Below are positions 1 through 6,355 of a stretch of 9,425 nucleotides of DNA, piece by piece (positions within the stretch are counted from its first letter, which is position 1; every line of letters starts with the position of its first letter). Both the position numbers and the translations under genes were made by a program. The DNA is from Scatosoma sp045128175 (lineage in GTDB: Bacteria > Bacillota > Clostridia > Christensenellales > Borkfalkiaceae). The DNA is taken from the NCBI GenBank assembly GCA_045128175.1, contig JBGVRF010000104.1:1-9425 (forward strand), written 5' to 3'. The notes under the pieces were generated by a model. The model saw only the letters and a list, made by a program, of their open reading frames with translations, ran no database searches and was not told the origin of the DNA.

Positions 1-1385
1 CGACGAACGAACGCGTCGAGTATTGCGCTCCCTCAGTCACGATCGAAAAGAGCGGTGTGAAGATCGGTGTCATCGGTGCGATCGGCGATTGCTATTCTTC
101 CATTTCCGCCGATAAGGTGGGCGACGTCTTTTTCAAGACGGATCGTGAATTGACCGCGCTTGTAAAGGCGGAGTCGCAAAGGCTACGGGACGAAGGCGCG
201 GATCTTATCGTCTATTCCCTTCACGACGGCTACGGCAGTTCCCGTTCTTCGATAACGAATGTTTCCGACGGTGAGCTTACGTATTACGATATCGGTTTAT
301 CCGAAGGCTATGTCGATCTCGTGTTCGAAGGTCATACCCATCAGCGGTACGTTTTGCGAGATTCGAAGGGCGTATACCATTTGCAAAACGGCGGCGATAA
401 CGACGGAATATCCCATGCGGAGGTGACCGTCAATTACGTAAACGATACTTCCGTCGTGAATAAGGCGGAGTTTATATCGACGGACGAATATACGTCGCTC
501 GACGGCGATCCTGTGGTAGAAACCCTCCTTGAGAAATATGAAGAGCAGATCTCGCTTGCGGGGAAAGTATTAGGATATAACGGCAAATACCGTACGGGCA
601 ACGAGCTCCGTCAGCTTATCGCCGATCTCTATTATAAAACGGGAATGGAAAGATGGGGCGAGATGTATGATCTCGTTTTGGGCGGCGGATTTATAAGCGT
701 GCGCAGTCCGTACGATCTTGCGGCGGGCGAAGTCGTTTACGGCGATCTGCAAAGCTTGTTCCCGTTTGACAACGAGCTTGTTCTTTGTTCCGTTTCCGGC
801 AGCAACCTGAAAAGAAAGTTCTTTGAAACGACGAATGCGAATTATTTTATCTCTTACGGTGATCATGGCGCTGCTGTGAAGAACAATATAGAGCTTGACA
901 AGACGTATTACATCGTTACCGATTCTTATACGTCGACGTACGCGCCGAACGGCTTGACGGAGATAGAGCGTTACGATACGACGACTTTCGCGCGCGATTT
1001 GCTTGCGGCGTATGTTCAGGCGGGAGGTTTGACGGAATCTAAAGAGAATATCAATTTTACGTCTATTCCCGATATTCTTGCGATCGGCAAGGTGCTTGCC
1101 GACAACGGGCAGACGAAAGAAGAATATTTCGTGAAAGGGAAGATCGTTCAGCTCAACAACGGGACGTGGGGCAATCTGACGATCGAGGACGAGGAAGGCA
1201 ACAGATTGTATATTTTCGGTTTGTACGACGAAACGGGTTCCGTTCGTTACGATGCGATGGGCGAGAAACCCGCGCTCGGCGATACGATTGTCCTTAAAGG
1301 ACCGATCAAAAAGTACGTGGCTGTTTCCGGAGCTGTGACGGTAGAGATCATGAATGGTCGGCTATTTTCCGTCGAATCCGCGTAA
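1..1385 (+). CDS. 5'-nucleotidase/metallophosphatase with C-terminal OB-fold domain (5' end outside window)
   Basis: This is the C-terminal part of a UshA/CD73-like bifunctional phosphoesterase, which removes phosphate from nucleotides, usually at the cell surface. The reading frame (first full codon at base 3) is open to the window edge and already encodes family-like sequence (IEKSGVKIGVIGAIG), so the GTG at 57 is not the start. Seen in order: the end of the calcineurin-like domain with LHDGYG (219-236) and the metal-binding GHTH motif (330-341); a 5'-nucleotidase C-terminal substrate domain from about 560 to 1030, including PFDNELV (a typical nucleoside-stacking region) and the TDSYTSTYAPNG loop; and an OB-fold-like domain from about 1110 to 1380 (VKGKIVQLNN, GNLTIEDEEG, GDTIVLKG). 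Such OB-folds are known from secreted nucleases and phosphatases of Bacillota. The signal peptide and first metal ligands cannot be seen. The usual NGG/N-x-G substrate motif reads LGGGFISVR. The dgt gene begins 26 nt downstream with no terminator between. Family is confident; the substrate is not. Confidence 0.9.
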   Translation, partial: TNERVEYCAPSVTIEKSGVKIGVIGAIGDCYSSISADKVGDVFFKTDRELTALVKAESQRLRDEGADLIVYSLHDGYGSSRSSITNVSDGELTYYDIGLSEGYVDLVFEGHTHQRYVLRDSKGVYHLQNGGDNDGISHAEVTVNYVNDTSVVNKAEFISTDEYTSLDGDPVVETLLEKYEEQISLAGKVLGYNGKYRTGNELRQLIADLYYKTGMERWGEMYDLVLGGGFISVRSPYDLAAGEVVYGDLQSLFPFDNELVLCSVSGSNLKRKFFETTNANYFISYGDHGAAVKNNIELDKTYYIVTDSYTSTYAPNGLTEIERYDTTTFARDLLAAYVQAGGLTESKENINFTSIPDILAIGKVLADNGQTKEEYFVKGKIVQLNNGTWGNLTIEDEEGNRLYIFGLYDETGSVRYDAMGEKPALGDTIVLKGPIKKYVAVSGAVTVEIMNGRLFSVESA

Positions 1386-1411
1386 GGCAGCCGTAAAAGC
1401 GAGGTAACGTT

Positions 1412-2608
1412 ATGCCAAAATACGACGCTCTATCAAAAGAGCTCAGCGAAAAAATCGAATATGAAAACAAGACGGGGAGTTTTATAAACGCGGGTTTTGA
1501 CGAGAAGGAAAGCCTTCGGCGCATTCCTTTGGCTGCTGATCGAAGCGTTTGGTGCAATCCGTTTATACGCGACGTAGATACGATCATACATTCGCCTTAT
1601 TTCAATCGTTACGCCGATAAGACGCAGGTCTATTCACTGTTCAAAAACGACGACATGACCCGTCGGAGCTTGCACGTGCAGCTCGTATCGCGTATTTCCC
1701 GTACGATCGGAAAGGCGCTACACCTTAACCTTGACTTGATCGAAGCGATCGCGCTCGGTCACGATATCGGGCATCCCGCTTTTGCACACACGGGCGAAAA
1801 GCTTCTCGACGAGCTGTACTATAAAAACACGGGTAGGCGTTTTTTACATAATATCCATTCCGTGCGCGTGCTGGATAAGATACATCCGTATAACCTTACC
1901 TTGCAGACCTTGCAGGGTATCGCAAGCCATAACGGCGAATTGGAGTTGGAGGAATACCGTCCCGTTCCTGTAAAGGATTTTGCGGAACTGGACAGAATGA
2001 TGGAGCAATGCTGTCTGGATAGGGAATACGCGGACAAGATCATGCCTTCGACGTTAGAGGGGGCGGTGGTACGGATCTCGGATATCATTGCGTATCTGGG
2101 CAAGGACAGACAGGACGCGATTTTGGCGAAGGCAGTGACCGAAAAGGAGTTCACTTCTGCGGAGATCGGCTCGATCAATGCGGAAATTGTCAACAATCTG
2201 ATCGTAAACATCATCGAAAACAGCTACGGGAAACCGTATATCAAGTTGGATACGAAATATTTCAGTGCTTTGAAAAAAGCAAAACAGGAAAATTACGAAA
2301 AGATCTACAACCGTGCAGCGGCGTTGACGGGGCTCGATGGATCTATAAGACCGATGATGCTGGAGGTATACGGACAGTTGCTGGACGACGTTCGCAAAGG
2401 CTGTAAAACGTCGCCTGTCTTTACCCATCATATCCGTCAAATCGGACAGCTTTGCGGCGGTGAGGCGCCCTATGAAAACACCGAACCCAATCAGCTGGTC
2501 GTGGATTATATCGCAAGCATGACGGACGATTATTTTATCGAGTTACATCGGTTTTTGTTTCGGGATTCCCCGCATAAGGTGGTATACCGCGGCTATTTCG
2601 ACGATTGA
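1412..2608 (+). CDS. dgt: dGTPase-like deoxynucleoside triphosphate triphosphohydrolase (HD domain)
   Basis: This cytoplasmic metalloenzyme would cleave dGTP or other dNTPs to the deoxynucleoside plus tripolyphosphate, and so take part in dNTP pool control. The 398-residue protein carries the family's N-terminal signature FIRDVDTIIHSPYFNR..KTQVY (residues 51-75). The HD metal ligands are visible: H88 in RSLHVQ, H117-D118 in ALGHDIGHPAFAHTGE, and D224 in RISDIIAYLG. The SHNGE motif sits at 172-176. The length fits the shorter, non-E. coli class of dGTPase-like proteins, whose substrates and allosteric dNTP activators vary, so dGTP specificity is not proven. The ATG has a GAGGT ribosome binding site at 1401-1405. 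It is the first of four tightly packed genes (dgt, two nrnA-like, surE), which implies co-expression with other nucleotide hydrolases. The family call is strong. Confidence 0.93.
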   Translation: MPKYDALSKELSEKIEYENKTGSFINAGFDEKESLRRIPLAADRSVWCNPFIRDVDTIIHSPYFNRYADKTQVYSLFKNDDMTRRSLHVQLVSRISRTIGKALHLNLDLIEAIALGHDIGHPAFAHTGEKLLDELYYKNTGRRFLHNIHSVRVLDKIHPYNLTLQTLQGIASHNGELELEEYRPVPVKDFAELDRMMEQCCLDREYADKIMPSTLEGAVVRISDIIAYLGKDRQDAILAKAVTEKEFTSAEIGSINAEIVNNLIVNIIENSYGKPYIKLDTKYFSALKKAKQENYEKIYNRAAALTGLDGSIRPMMLEVYGQLLDDVRKGCKTSPVFTHHIRQIGQLCGGEAPYENTEPNQLVVDYIASMTDDYFIELHRFLFRDSPHKVVYRGYFDD

Positions 2609-2616
2609 GGAGGAGA
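2607..2616 (+). promoter_or_regulatory. ribosome binding site that sets the first nrnA start at ATG 2626
   Basis: The purine block GAGGAGGAGA overlaps the dgt stop codon (2606-2608) and stands about 10 nt before the ATG at 2626. A longer frame opening with TTG at 2605 would place its first codons (RRRDIY) inside this Shine-Dalgarno block and would have no site of its own. The ATG at 2626 is therefore preferred, and translation is probably coupled to dgt. Confidence 0.8.
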
Positions 2617-2625
2617 GATATTTAT

Positions 2626-3570
2626 ATGTTTGAACAGGTTTTGCAGGCGGTAAAGGAATATAAAAAGATCATCATTCATAGGCATACCAGCCCTGACGGC
2701 GACGCATTGGGCAGTCAAATCGGTTTGCGACATATCTTAAAAGAAAATTTCCCCGATAAGGAAATTTATACGGTCGGCGACGACGCGAAGCGCTACGCTT
2801 TTATGGACGGATCCGTCATGGACGAGCCGGACGACAGCGTTTACGACGGCGCGCTTGCCGTGATCCTCGATTGCGGGTCAAGCTCGCTCATCAGTGACGA
2901 GCGGTATAAAACGGCGGCAAAGACCGTCCGCATCGATCATCACATTTTTTGCGAAACGATCGCGGATATCGAAGTCGTGAATACTTCCTACGAAAGCTGT
3001 TGCGGGATGATCACGGAATTTGCGTTGGAAAGCGGCTTGCACCTTTCTCCCGCTTCGGCAAAGGCGCTCTTTACGGGCATGGTGACCGATTCCGGTCGTT
3101 TCCGTTACGATTCCACTTCGTCGAATACTTTCCGCCTTGCTTCAGCGCTGATGAAGGAAAAATTCGATACAGGCGAGGTCTATGCCCAATTGTACGCGGA
3201 CGATTTTCTCAACGTTCGTCTCCGTGCGCAATTTGTGCTCAAGATCAGATTCACGGAGCATCGTGTGGCGTATATCTATACGACGAAAGAAGAATTGCCG
3301 ACGTACGGCGTGGATACGTTTACTATATCCCGCGGCATGGTCAACACGATGGCGGATATCCGCGGCGTGGATATCTGGGTGAATTTTACCGAAACGGAGG
3401 ATAAAGTATTGGTCGAGATTCGTTCGAGCAAATACAATATCAATCCCATAGCGACGAAGTACGGAGGCGGCGGCCACGCGAAAGCGAGCGGCGCGGCGGT
3501 GAAGAACCGCGCGGAAGCCATGGCGCTTTTGGAGGATCTCAATATTTTAAGCGAAAACGAAGGAGAATAG
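2626..3570 (+). CDS. nrnA: NrnA-type DHH/DHHA1 phosphoesterase, first paralog (nanoRNase / pAp phosphatase)
   Basis: Proteins of this family degrade 2-5 nt RNAs to mononucleotides and, in several species, dephosphorylate 3'-phosphoadenosine 5'-phosphate (pAp). All catalytic motifs are present in this 314-residue protein: HRHTSPDGDALGS (18-30) with D24 and D26, D82 in VILDCGS, DHH at 104-106, and D155 in TGMVTDSGRFR. The DHHA1 substrate-binding domain ends in the glycine-rich GGGGHAKASGA (280-290), preceded by RSSKYNINPIA. The length is normal for NrnA (about 310-325). The start is ATG 2626, justified by the RBS listed separately. A second paralog begins 3 nt after this stop codon. Function as a DHH phosphoesterase is confident. 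Whether this copy prefers nanoRNA, pAp, or a cyclic-dinucleotide product such as pApA cannot be decided from sequence. Confidence 0.93.
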   Translation: MFEQVLQAVKEYKKIIIHRHTSPDGDALGSQIGLRHILKENFPDKEIYTVGDDAKRYAFMDGSVMDEPDDSVYDGALAVILDCGSSSLISDERYKTAAKTVRIDHHIFCETIADIEVVNTSYESCCGMITEFALESGLHLSPASAKALFTGMVTDSGRFRYDSTSSNTFRLASALMKEKFDTGEVYAQLYADDFLNVRLRAQFVLKIRFTEHRVAYIYTTKEELPTYGVDTFTISRGMVNTMADIRGVDIWVNFTETEDKVLVEIRSSKYNINPIATKYGGGGHAKASGAAVKNRAEAMALLEDLNILSENEGE

Positions 3571-3573
3571 ATC

Positions 3574-4551
3574 ATGAACGAGAATATGAAGATCATTTTG
3601 GACAAGATAAAAGAATACGATAAGATACTTATCTTCCGTCATTTCCGTCCGGACGGCGACGCGGTAGGCTCGACAAAAGGGCTTGCGACGATCCTGCGGC
3701 TGACTTATCCCGAAAAGAAGATATATTTGCAAAATGCGGATTTTTCGGAATATATGTCCTTTTTAGGAGGCGAAGACGCGCTGTTGCCCGACGAAGCATA
3801 CAAGGATGCGCTCGGTATCGTGGTGGACACGGGAACGGCGGAAAGGATATCCAATAAAAAATATTCGCTCTGCCGCGAGCTGATCAAGATCGATCACCAT
3901 ATCCCCGTGGAATCTTACGGGAAATACGAATGGGTGGAAGAAGAGCGCTCGTCTTCGTGCGAGATGATTGCGGCGTTTTACGATGCTTTCAAAACGGAAC
4001 TGAAAATCGATAAAGAAGCGGCAACATATATCTATACGGGCATGGTAACCGATTCCGGTCGCTTCCGTTTTCGTTCCGTTTCGGGGGAAACGATGCGGCT
4101 TGCAGGGCTGATGCTGGAACAGGGAGTCGATCTGGACGTGATCTATGCGCATTTGTACCTGCGTGAATTCGAAAGCTTCAAATTCGAAGCGTACGCGCAT
4201 AAAAAGATGCGGATCAGTGAAAACGGCGTTGCTTCGCTGTTCGTGACGAAAGCCATGAAAAAGAAATTCGGTCTTTCTAACGAGGAAGCAAGCGCGTCGG
4301 TGTCGTATATGGATTCTATTAAAAACTCGCTGATCTGGATCGCGTTTATTGAAAACGACGACGGTAGCATCCGCGTGCGGTTGCGTTCGCGCTTCGTGAC
4401 GGTGAGCGAACTGGCAGAACGCTATCACGGCGGCGGGCACGCGATGGCGAGCGGTGCTACGGTGTATTCCAAAGCCGAAGCGAAAGCATTGCTTAAAGAA
4501 GCGGATGCCTTGCTTAAAGAATTTAAAGAAAAGAACGAGGGCTGGTTATGA
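3574..4551 (+). CDS. NrnA-type DHH/DHHA1 phosphoesterase, second paralog
   Basis: A second 325-residue DHH/DHHA1 enzyme directly follows the first. Its catalytic set is complete: FRHFRPDGDAVGS (21-33) with D27 and D29, D85 in GIVVDTG, DHH at 107-109, and D150 in TGMVTDSGRFRFR. It ends with HGGGHAMASGA (285-295). Compared with the first copy, the motif regions are nearly the same while the linker and substrate domain differ widely (RSRFVTVSELAERYHGGGH here against RSSKYNINPIATKYGGGGH there). This suggests an old duplication with different substrates rather than a recent copy. The ATG at 3574 is served by AGGAG at 3561-3565, inside the end of the upstream gene; an in-frame ATG at 3586 is a less likely start. 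The last codons overlap surE by 4 nt. The Lys/Glu-rich C-terminal tail (about 300-322) looks helical. Confidence 0.92.
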   Translation: MNENMKIILDKIKEYDKILIFRHFRPDGDAVGSTKGLATILRLTYPEKKIYLQNADFSEYMSFLGGEDALLPDEAYKDALGIVVDTGTAERISNKKYSLCRELIKIDHHIPVESYGKYEWVEEERSSSCEMIAAFYDAFKTELKIDKEAATYIYTGMVTDSGRFRFRSVSGETMRLAGLMLEQGVDLDVIYAHLYLREFESFKFEAYAHKKMRISENGVASLFVTKAMKKKFGLSNEEASASVSYMDSIKNSLIWIAFIENDDGSIRVRLRSRFVTVSELAERYHGGGHAMASGATVYSKAEAKALLKEADALLKEFKEKNEGWL

Positions 4552-5282
4552 AAATTTTAATTACAAATGACGACGGGATCGACACACTCGGTATCCGCCT
4601 GTTGGCGGAATGGGCAAAGAAGCTGGGCGAAGTGACGGTGGTCGCCCCAAAAACGGAGCAGAGCGCCAAAAGTCACGCGATCGAACTGATTAAACCGATC
4701 GAGATCAAAAAAGTGCCTTTTATTGAAGGCGTTACTGCTTATTCGATGAATTCCACGCCCGCCGATTGCGTTCGCTTCGGCTTTTTGGGACTGAATAAAA
4801 AATACGATTTGGTGTTGTCGGGCATCAATCGCGGTATCAACGTAGGGATCGACATTGTCTATTCGGGCACGCTCGGCGCCACATTCGAGTCGGCTCGCTT
4901 CGGCGTTCGCGCGATCGGCTTTTCGGCATTTCCCGACGGTCAGGAATCTGCGGCGAAATACTTTGACGATGTGTACGACTATATCGTCAAAAACGATCTT
5001 TTCGCCGAAAATCTCGTCTACAACGTCAATATCCCGCCTGTGGCGCGTGGGATCCGTATGACCTACGAGGGGTCTCAATACTATTCGGATCGGTTCGTCA
5101 AGAGCGACGTAGGCGAGGATATGTACGTACAGGAAGGAGAACCCATCGCCGACGTTTGTCCGGACGATATGGACCGTGATACGGTGGCGATCCATAAAGG
5201 CTACGTTACCGTTACTCCTTTAATGGCGACGCGTACGAATATGGAAGTATTCCGCAAGTATCGCGAGAAAAACCAACAATAA
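4548..5282 (+). CDS. surE: 5'/3'-nucleotidase SurE
   Basis: SurE is a cytoplasmic metal-dependent phosphatase that removes 5' or 3' phosphate from nucleoside monophosphates and can also act on short polyphosphate. The 244-residue length is typical. The metal site is complete: N7-D8-D9-G10 in ILITNDDG, S39 in EQSA, and N94 in SGINRGINVG. The YSGTLGATFESA segment (105-116) matches the family's conserved YSGTVGAA-type loop, and NSTPADCVRFG (68-78) is also typical. The ATG overlaps the stop of the preceding DHH gene in an ATGA junction, with GAGGG at 4537-4541 as RBS, so it is translationally coupled. It is the last gene of the nucleotide-hydrolase operon; a hairpin terminator begins 5 nt after its stop. 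The identification is strong. Confidence 0.96.
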   Translation: MKILITNDDGIDTLGIRLLAEWAKKLGEVTVVAPKTEQSAKSHAIELIKPIEIKKVPFIEGVTAYSMNSTPADCVRFGFLGLNKKYDLVLSGINRGINVGIDIVYSGTLGATFESARFGVRAIGFSAFPDGQESAAKYFDDVYDYIVKNDLFAENLVYNVNIPPVARGIRMTYEGSQYYSDRFVKSDVGEDMYVQEGEPIADVCPDDMDRDTVAIHKGYVTVTPLMATRTNMEVFRKYREKNQQ

Positions 5283-5286
5283 ATGA

Positions 5287-5323
5287 AAAAACTGCTATGC
5301 CCTTCAAAGGGGTAGCAGTTTTT
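5287..5323. terminator. bidirectional intrinsic terminator between surE and the araC-type gene
   Basis: The arms AAAAACTGCTA (5287-5297) and TAGCAGTTTTT (5313-5323) pair perfectly over 11 bp. A further CCCT/AGGG stem closes a TCAA loop, with a small internal loop (TG opposite G). The right arm gives a U-run for plus-strand transcripts, and the left A-run gives one for minus-strand transcripts. It lies 4 nt after the surE stop and 7 nt after the stop of the convergent regulator gene, so it can end both. Confidence 0.93.
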
Positions 5324-5330
5324 ATATATC

Positions 5331-6206
5331 TTACTTTATGCTCAGCTTATATTCGCGCGGGGTCATTCCCGTGCATTTTTTAAATACGTAACTGAAATGG
5401 GAAACGGAATCGAAATACAGCTTGTTCGCGATATCCGAAAACGTGTGGTTTCGCCGTATCAGCTTTCGCGCCTCGTCGATTTTCAGTTTCAGATATGTCT
5501 GATAGATCGTCGAGCCCGTTTGCTCTTTAAAAAACGAGCAAAGATAGGTCTTTCCGTAATGTAACTTCGCGCAAAGCTCGTCAAGGTTCAGCGTATCATA
5601 CAGCTTAGAATTGAGGATACACACGATTTCATCTTGCAACTGCGTCGAGGAGGAGATCTGCGACATGAAAAATTCTTGCGGATCGCTTTGGTTGTTGGCC
5701 TGTCGCAGCATATAAATAAGCAACAATTCCAGTTGGTTTTTCAATACCTGCTCGCCGCCGAGATTAGGCTTTTCTTTCAGTTCCAGCTTGTTAAGATCGG
5801 GATCGAAATCGGGTAATTTAAAGGTTTCCGATGCCTCCGCCATGATGTTTTGCAACAGATAACGGTATTTGTCGGGTACGTGGTATTGTTTATCGTTGAA
5901 AAACGCCATGCCTTCCGAACGGCACTCGAACGAAATAATAAAAATATTCGGTTCCTCACCGAGACATTCGACGTGGTGGGGCTGATCGGGCTTGATAAAC
6001 ACCATTTCACCTTGCGTAAGCCGGGTCTTTTCACCGTCCTTGACAACGAAAATATCCTTTTTATCCGCGTAAATGATTTCCCAAAAATCGTGTTGTTCTT
6101 CTTTGGAAACGTAATCTTTTTCCGGCTCCTGATAATGGATCGTGACGATCTTCTGCACGTTTAAGAAATTTGAAATTTTATGCTTGTAGAATTTTTTTTC
6201 TTTCAT
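5331..6206 (-). CDS. AraC-family transcriptional regulator (N-terminal cupin, C-terminal double HTH)
   Basis: This 291-residue DNA-binding protein should sense a small molecule, probably a sugar, through a cupin-like N-terminal domain (about 20-100: HDFWEIIYADKK, then GEMVFIKPDQPHHVEC with H77-H78) and bind DNA through two helix-turn-helix units. The first HTH is at about 206-231 (LDELCAKLHYGKTYLCSFFK), the second at about 255-286 (TFSDIANKLYFDSVSHFSYVFKK), ending in the AraC signature CTGMTPREYK. It is divergent from the ROK-nagA pair, so by position it most likely regulates amino-sugar use and perhaps itself. No Shine-Dalgarno sequence precedes the ATG at 6206. An extended -10 promoter ends 6 nt before it, which suggests a leaderless mRNA. 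No other in-frame start lies near, as the next Met codons fall inside the cupin. Family is certain; the effector is unknown. Confidence 0.95.
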   Translation of the reverse strand: MKEKKFYKHKISNFLNVQKIVTIHYQEPEKDYVSKEEQHDFWEIIYADKKDIFVVKDGEKTRLTQGEMVFIKPDQPHHVECLGEEPNIFIISFECRSEGMAFFNDKQYHVPDKYRYLLQNIMAEASETFKLPDFDPDLNKLELKEKPNLGGEQVLKNQLELLLIYMLRQANNQSDPQEFFMSQISSSTQLQDEIVCILNSKLYDTLNLDELCAKLHYGKTYLCSFFKEQTGSTIYQTYLKLKIDEARKLIRRNHTFSDIANKLYFDSVSHFSYVFKKCTGMTPREYKLSIK

Positions 6207-6240
6207 ATGTACAGTATATCATTTTTTTAAAAAATTGTAA
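6206..6240 (-). promoter_or_regulatory. promoter of the AraC-family gene, probably giving a leaderless transcript
   Basis: Read on the minus strand: -35 TTACAA (6240-6235), a 16-bp spacer, then -10 TATACT (6218-6213) preceded by TGA, that is an extended -10. The expected start site, about 7 nt after the -10 box, falls at or next to base 6206, the A of the ATG. The 5 nt between (TACAT, with G after the box) hold no ribosome binding site. Confidence 0.65.
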
Positions 6241-6293
6241 AATATTTCGCGGATATTTTTGCGAAATATTTTGTAAAAACCGAGAAATAATTT
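6239..6293. promoter_or_regulatory. candidate operator: 12-bp inverted repeat plus a 21-bp-spaced direct repeat of the same half-site
   Basis: AAAATATTTCGC (6239-6250) and GCGAAATATTTT (6261-6272) form a perfect 12-bp inverted repeat with a 10-bp gap. GAGAAATAATTT (6282-6293) matches the right arm at 10 of 12 positions, in the same orientation and exactly 21 bp further on. That third copy stops 3 bp before the ROK gene's -35 box, and the left arm overlaps the regulator's own -35 by two bases. Binding by the adjacent AraC-family protein is an inference from this geometry. A transcribed hairpin is less likely, since no gene reads into the region. Confidence 0.6.
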
Positions 6294-6296
6294 CCG

Positions 6297-6347
6297 TTGA
6301 AATCTTTTCATAATGTAGTATAATGGTATCGTAAAAAAAGAGAGGAG
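6297..6347 (+). promoter_or_regulatory. promoter and RBS of the ROK-family gene
   Basis: The -35 box TTGAAA (6297-6302) and the consensus -10 box TATAAT (6319-6324) are separated by 16 bp, so transcription should start near 6331. A strong purine RBS, AGAGGAG (6341-6347), lies 8 nt before the ATG at 6356. The slightly short spacer and imperfect -35 fit a promoter helped by an activator. Confidence 0.8.
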
Positions 6348-6355
6348 AAAAAATT

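Noticed and set aside
57..62. GTG at 57 as start of the first gene
   Set aside because: The same frame is open back to base 3 and encodes sequence typical of the family just before it, with no RBS upstream. The gene is cut by the window edge.
1386..1411. search for a promoter or terminator between the metallophosphatase and dgt
   Set aside because: The 26 nt hold only the dgt RBS; no hairpin or -10/-35 pair is visible.
2605..2625. TTG at 2605 as start of the first nrnA-like gene
   Set aside because: These codons are the Shine-Dalgarno region of the better ATG at 2626, and the added residues (RRRDIY) are not part of the family fold.
6204..6221. near-palindrome around ATATACTGTACATAT at the regulator start
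   Set aside because: The two halves do not pair beyond the outer ATAT; it is better explained as the -10 region.
6239..6272. 12-bp inverted repeat as a transcription terminator
   Set aside because: No transcript is expected to enter it from either side, since both flanking genes point away, and no clean U-run follows the arm.
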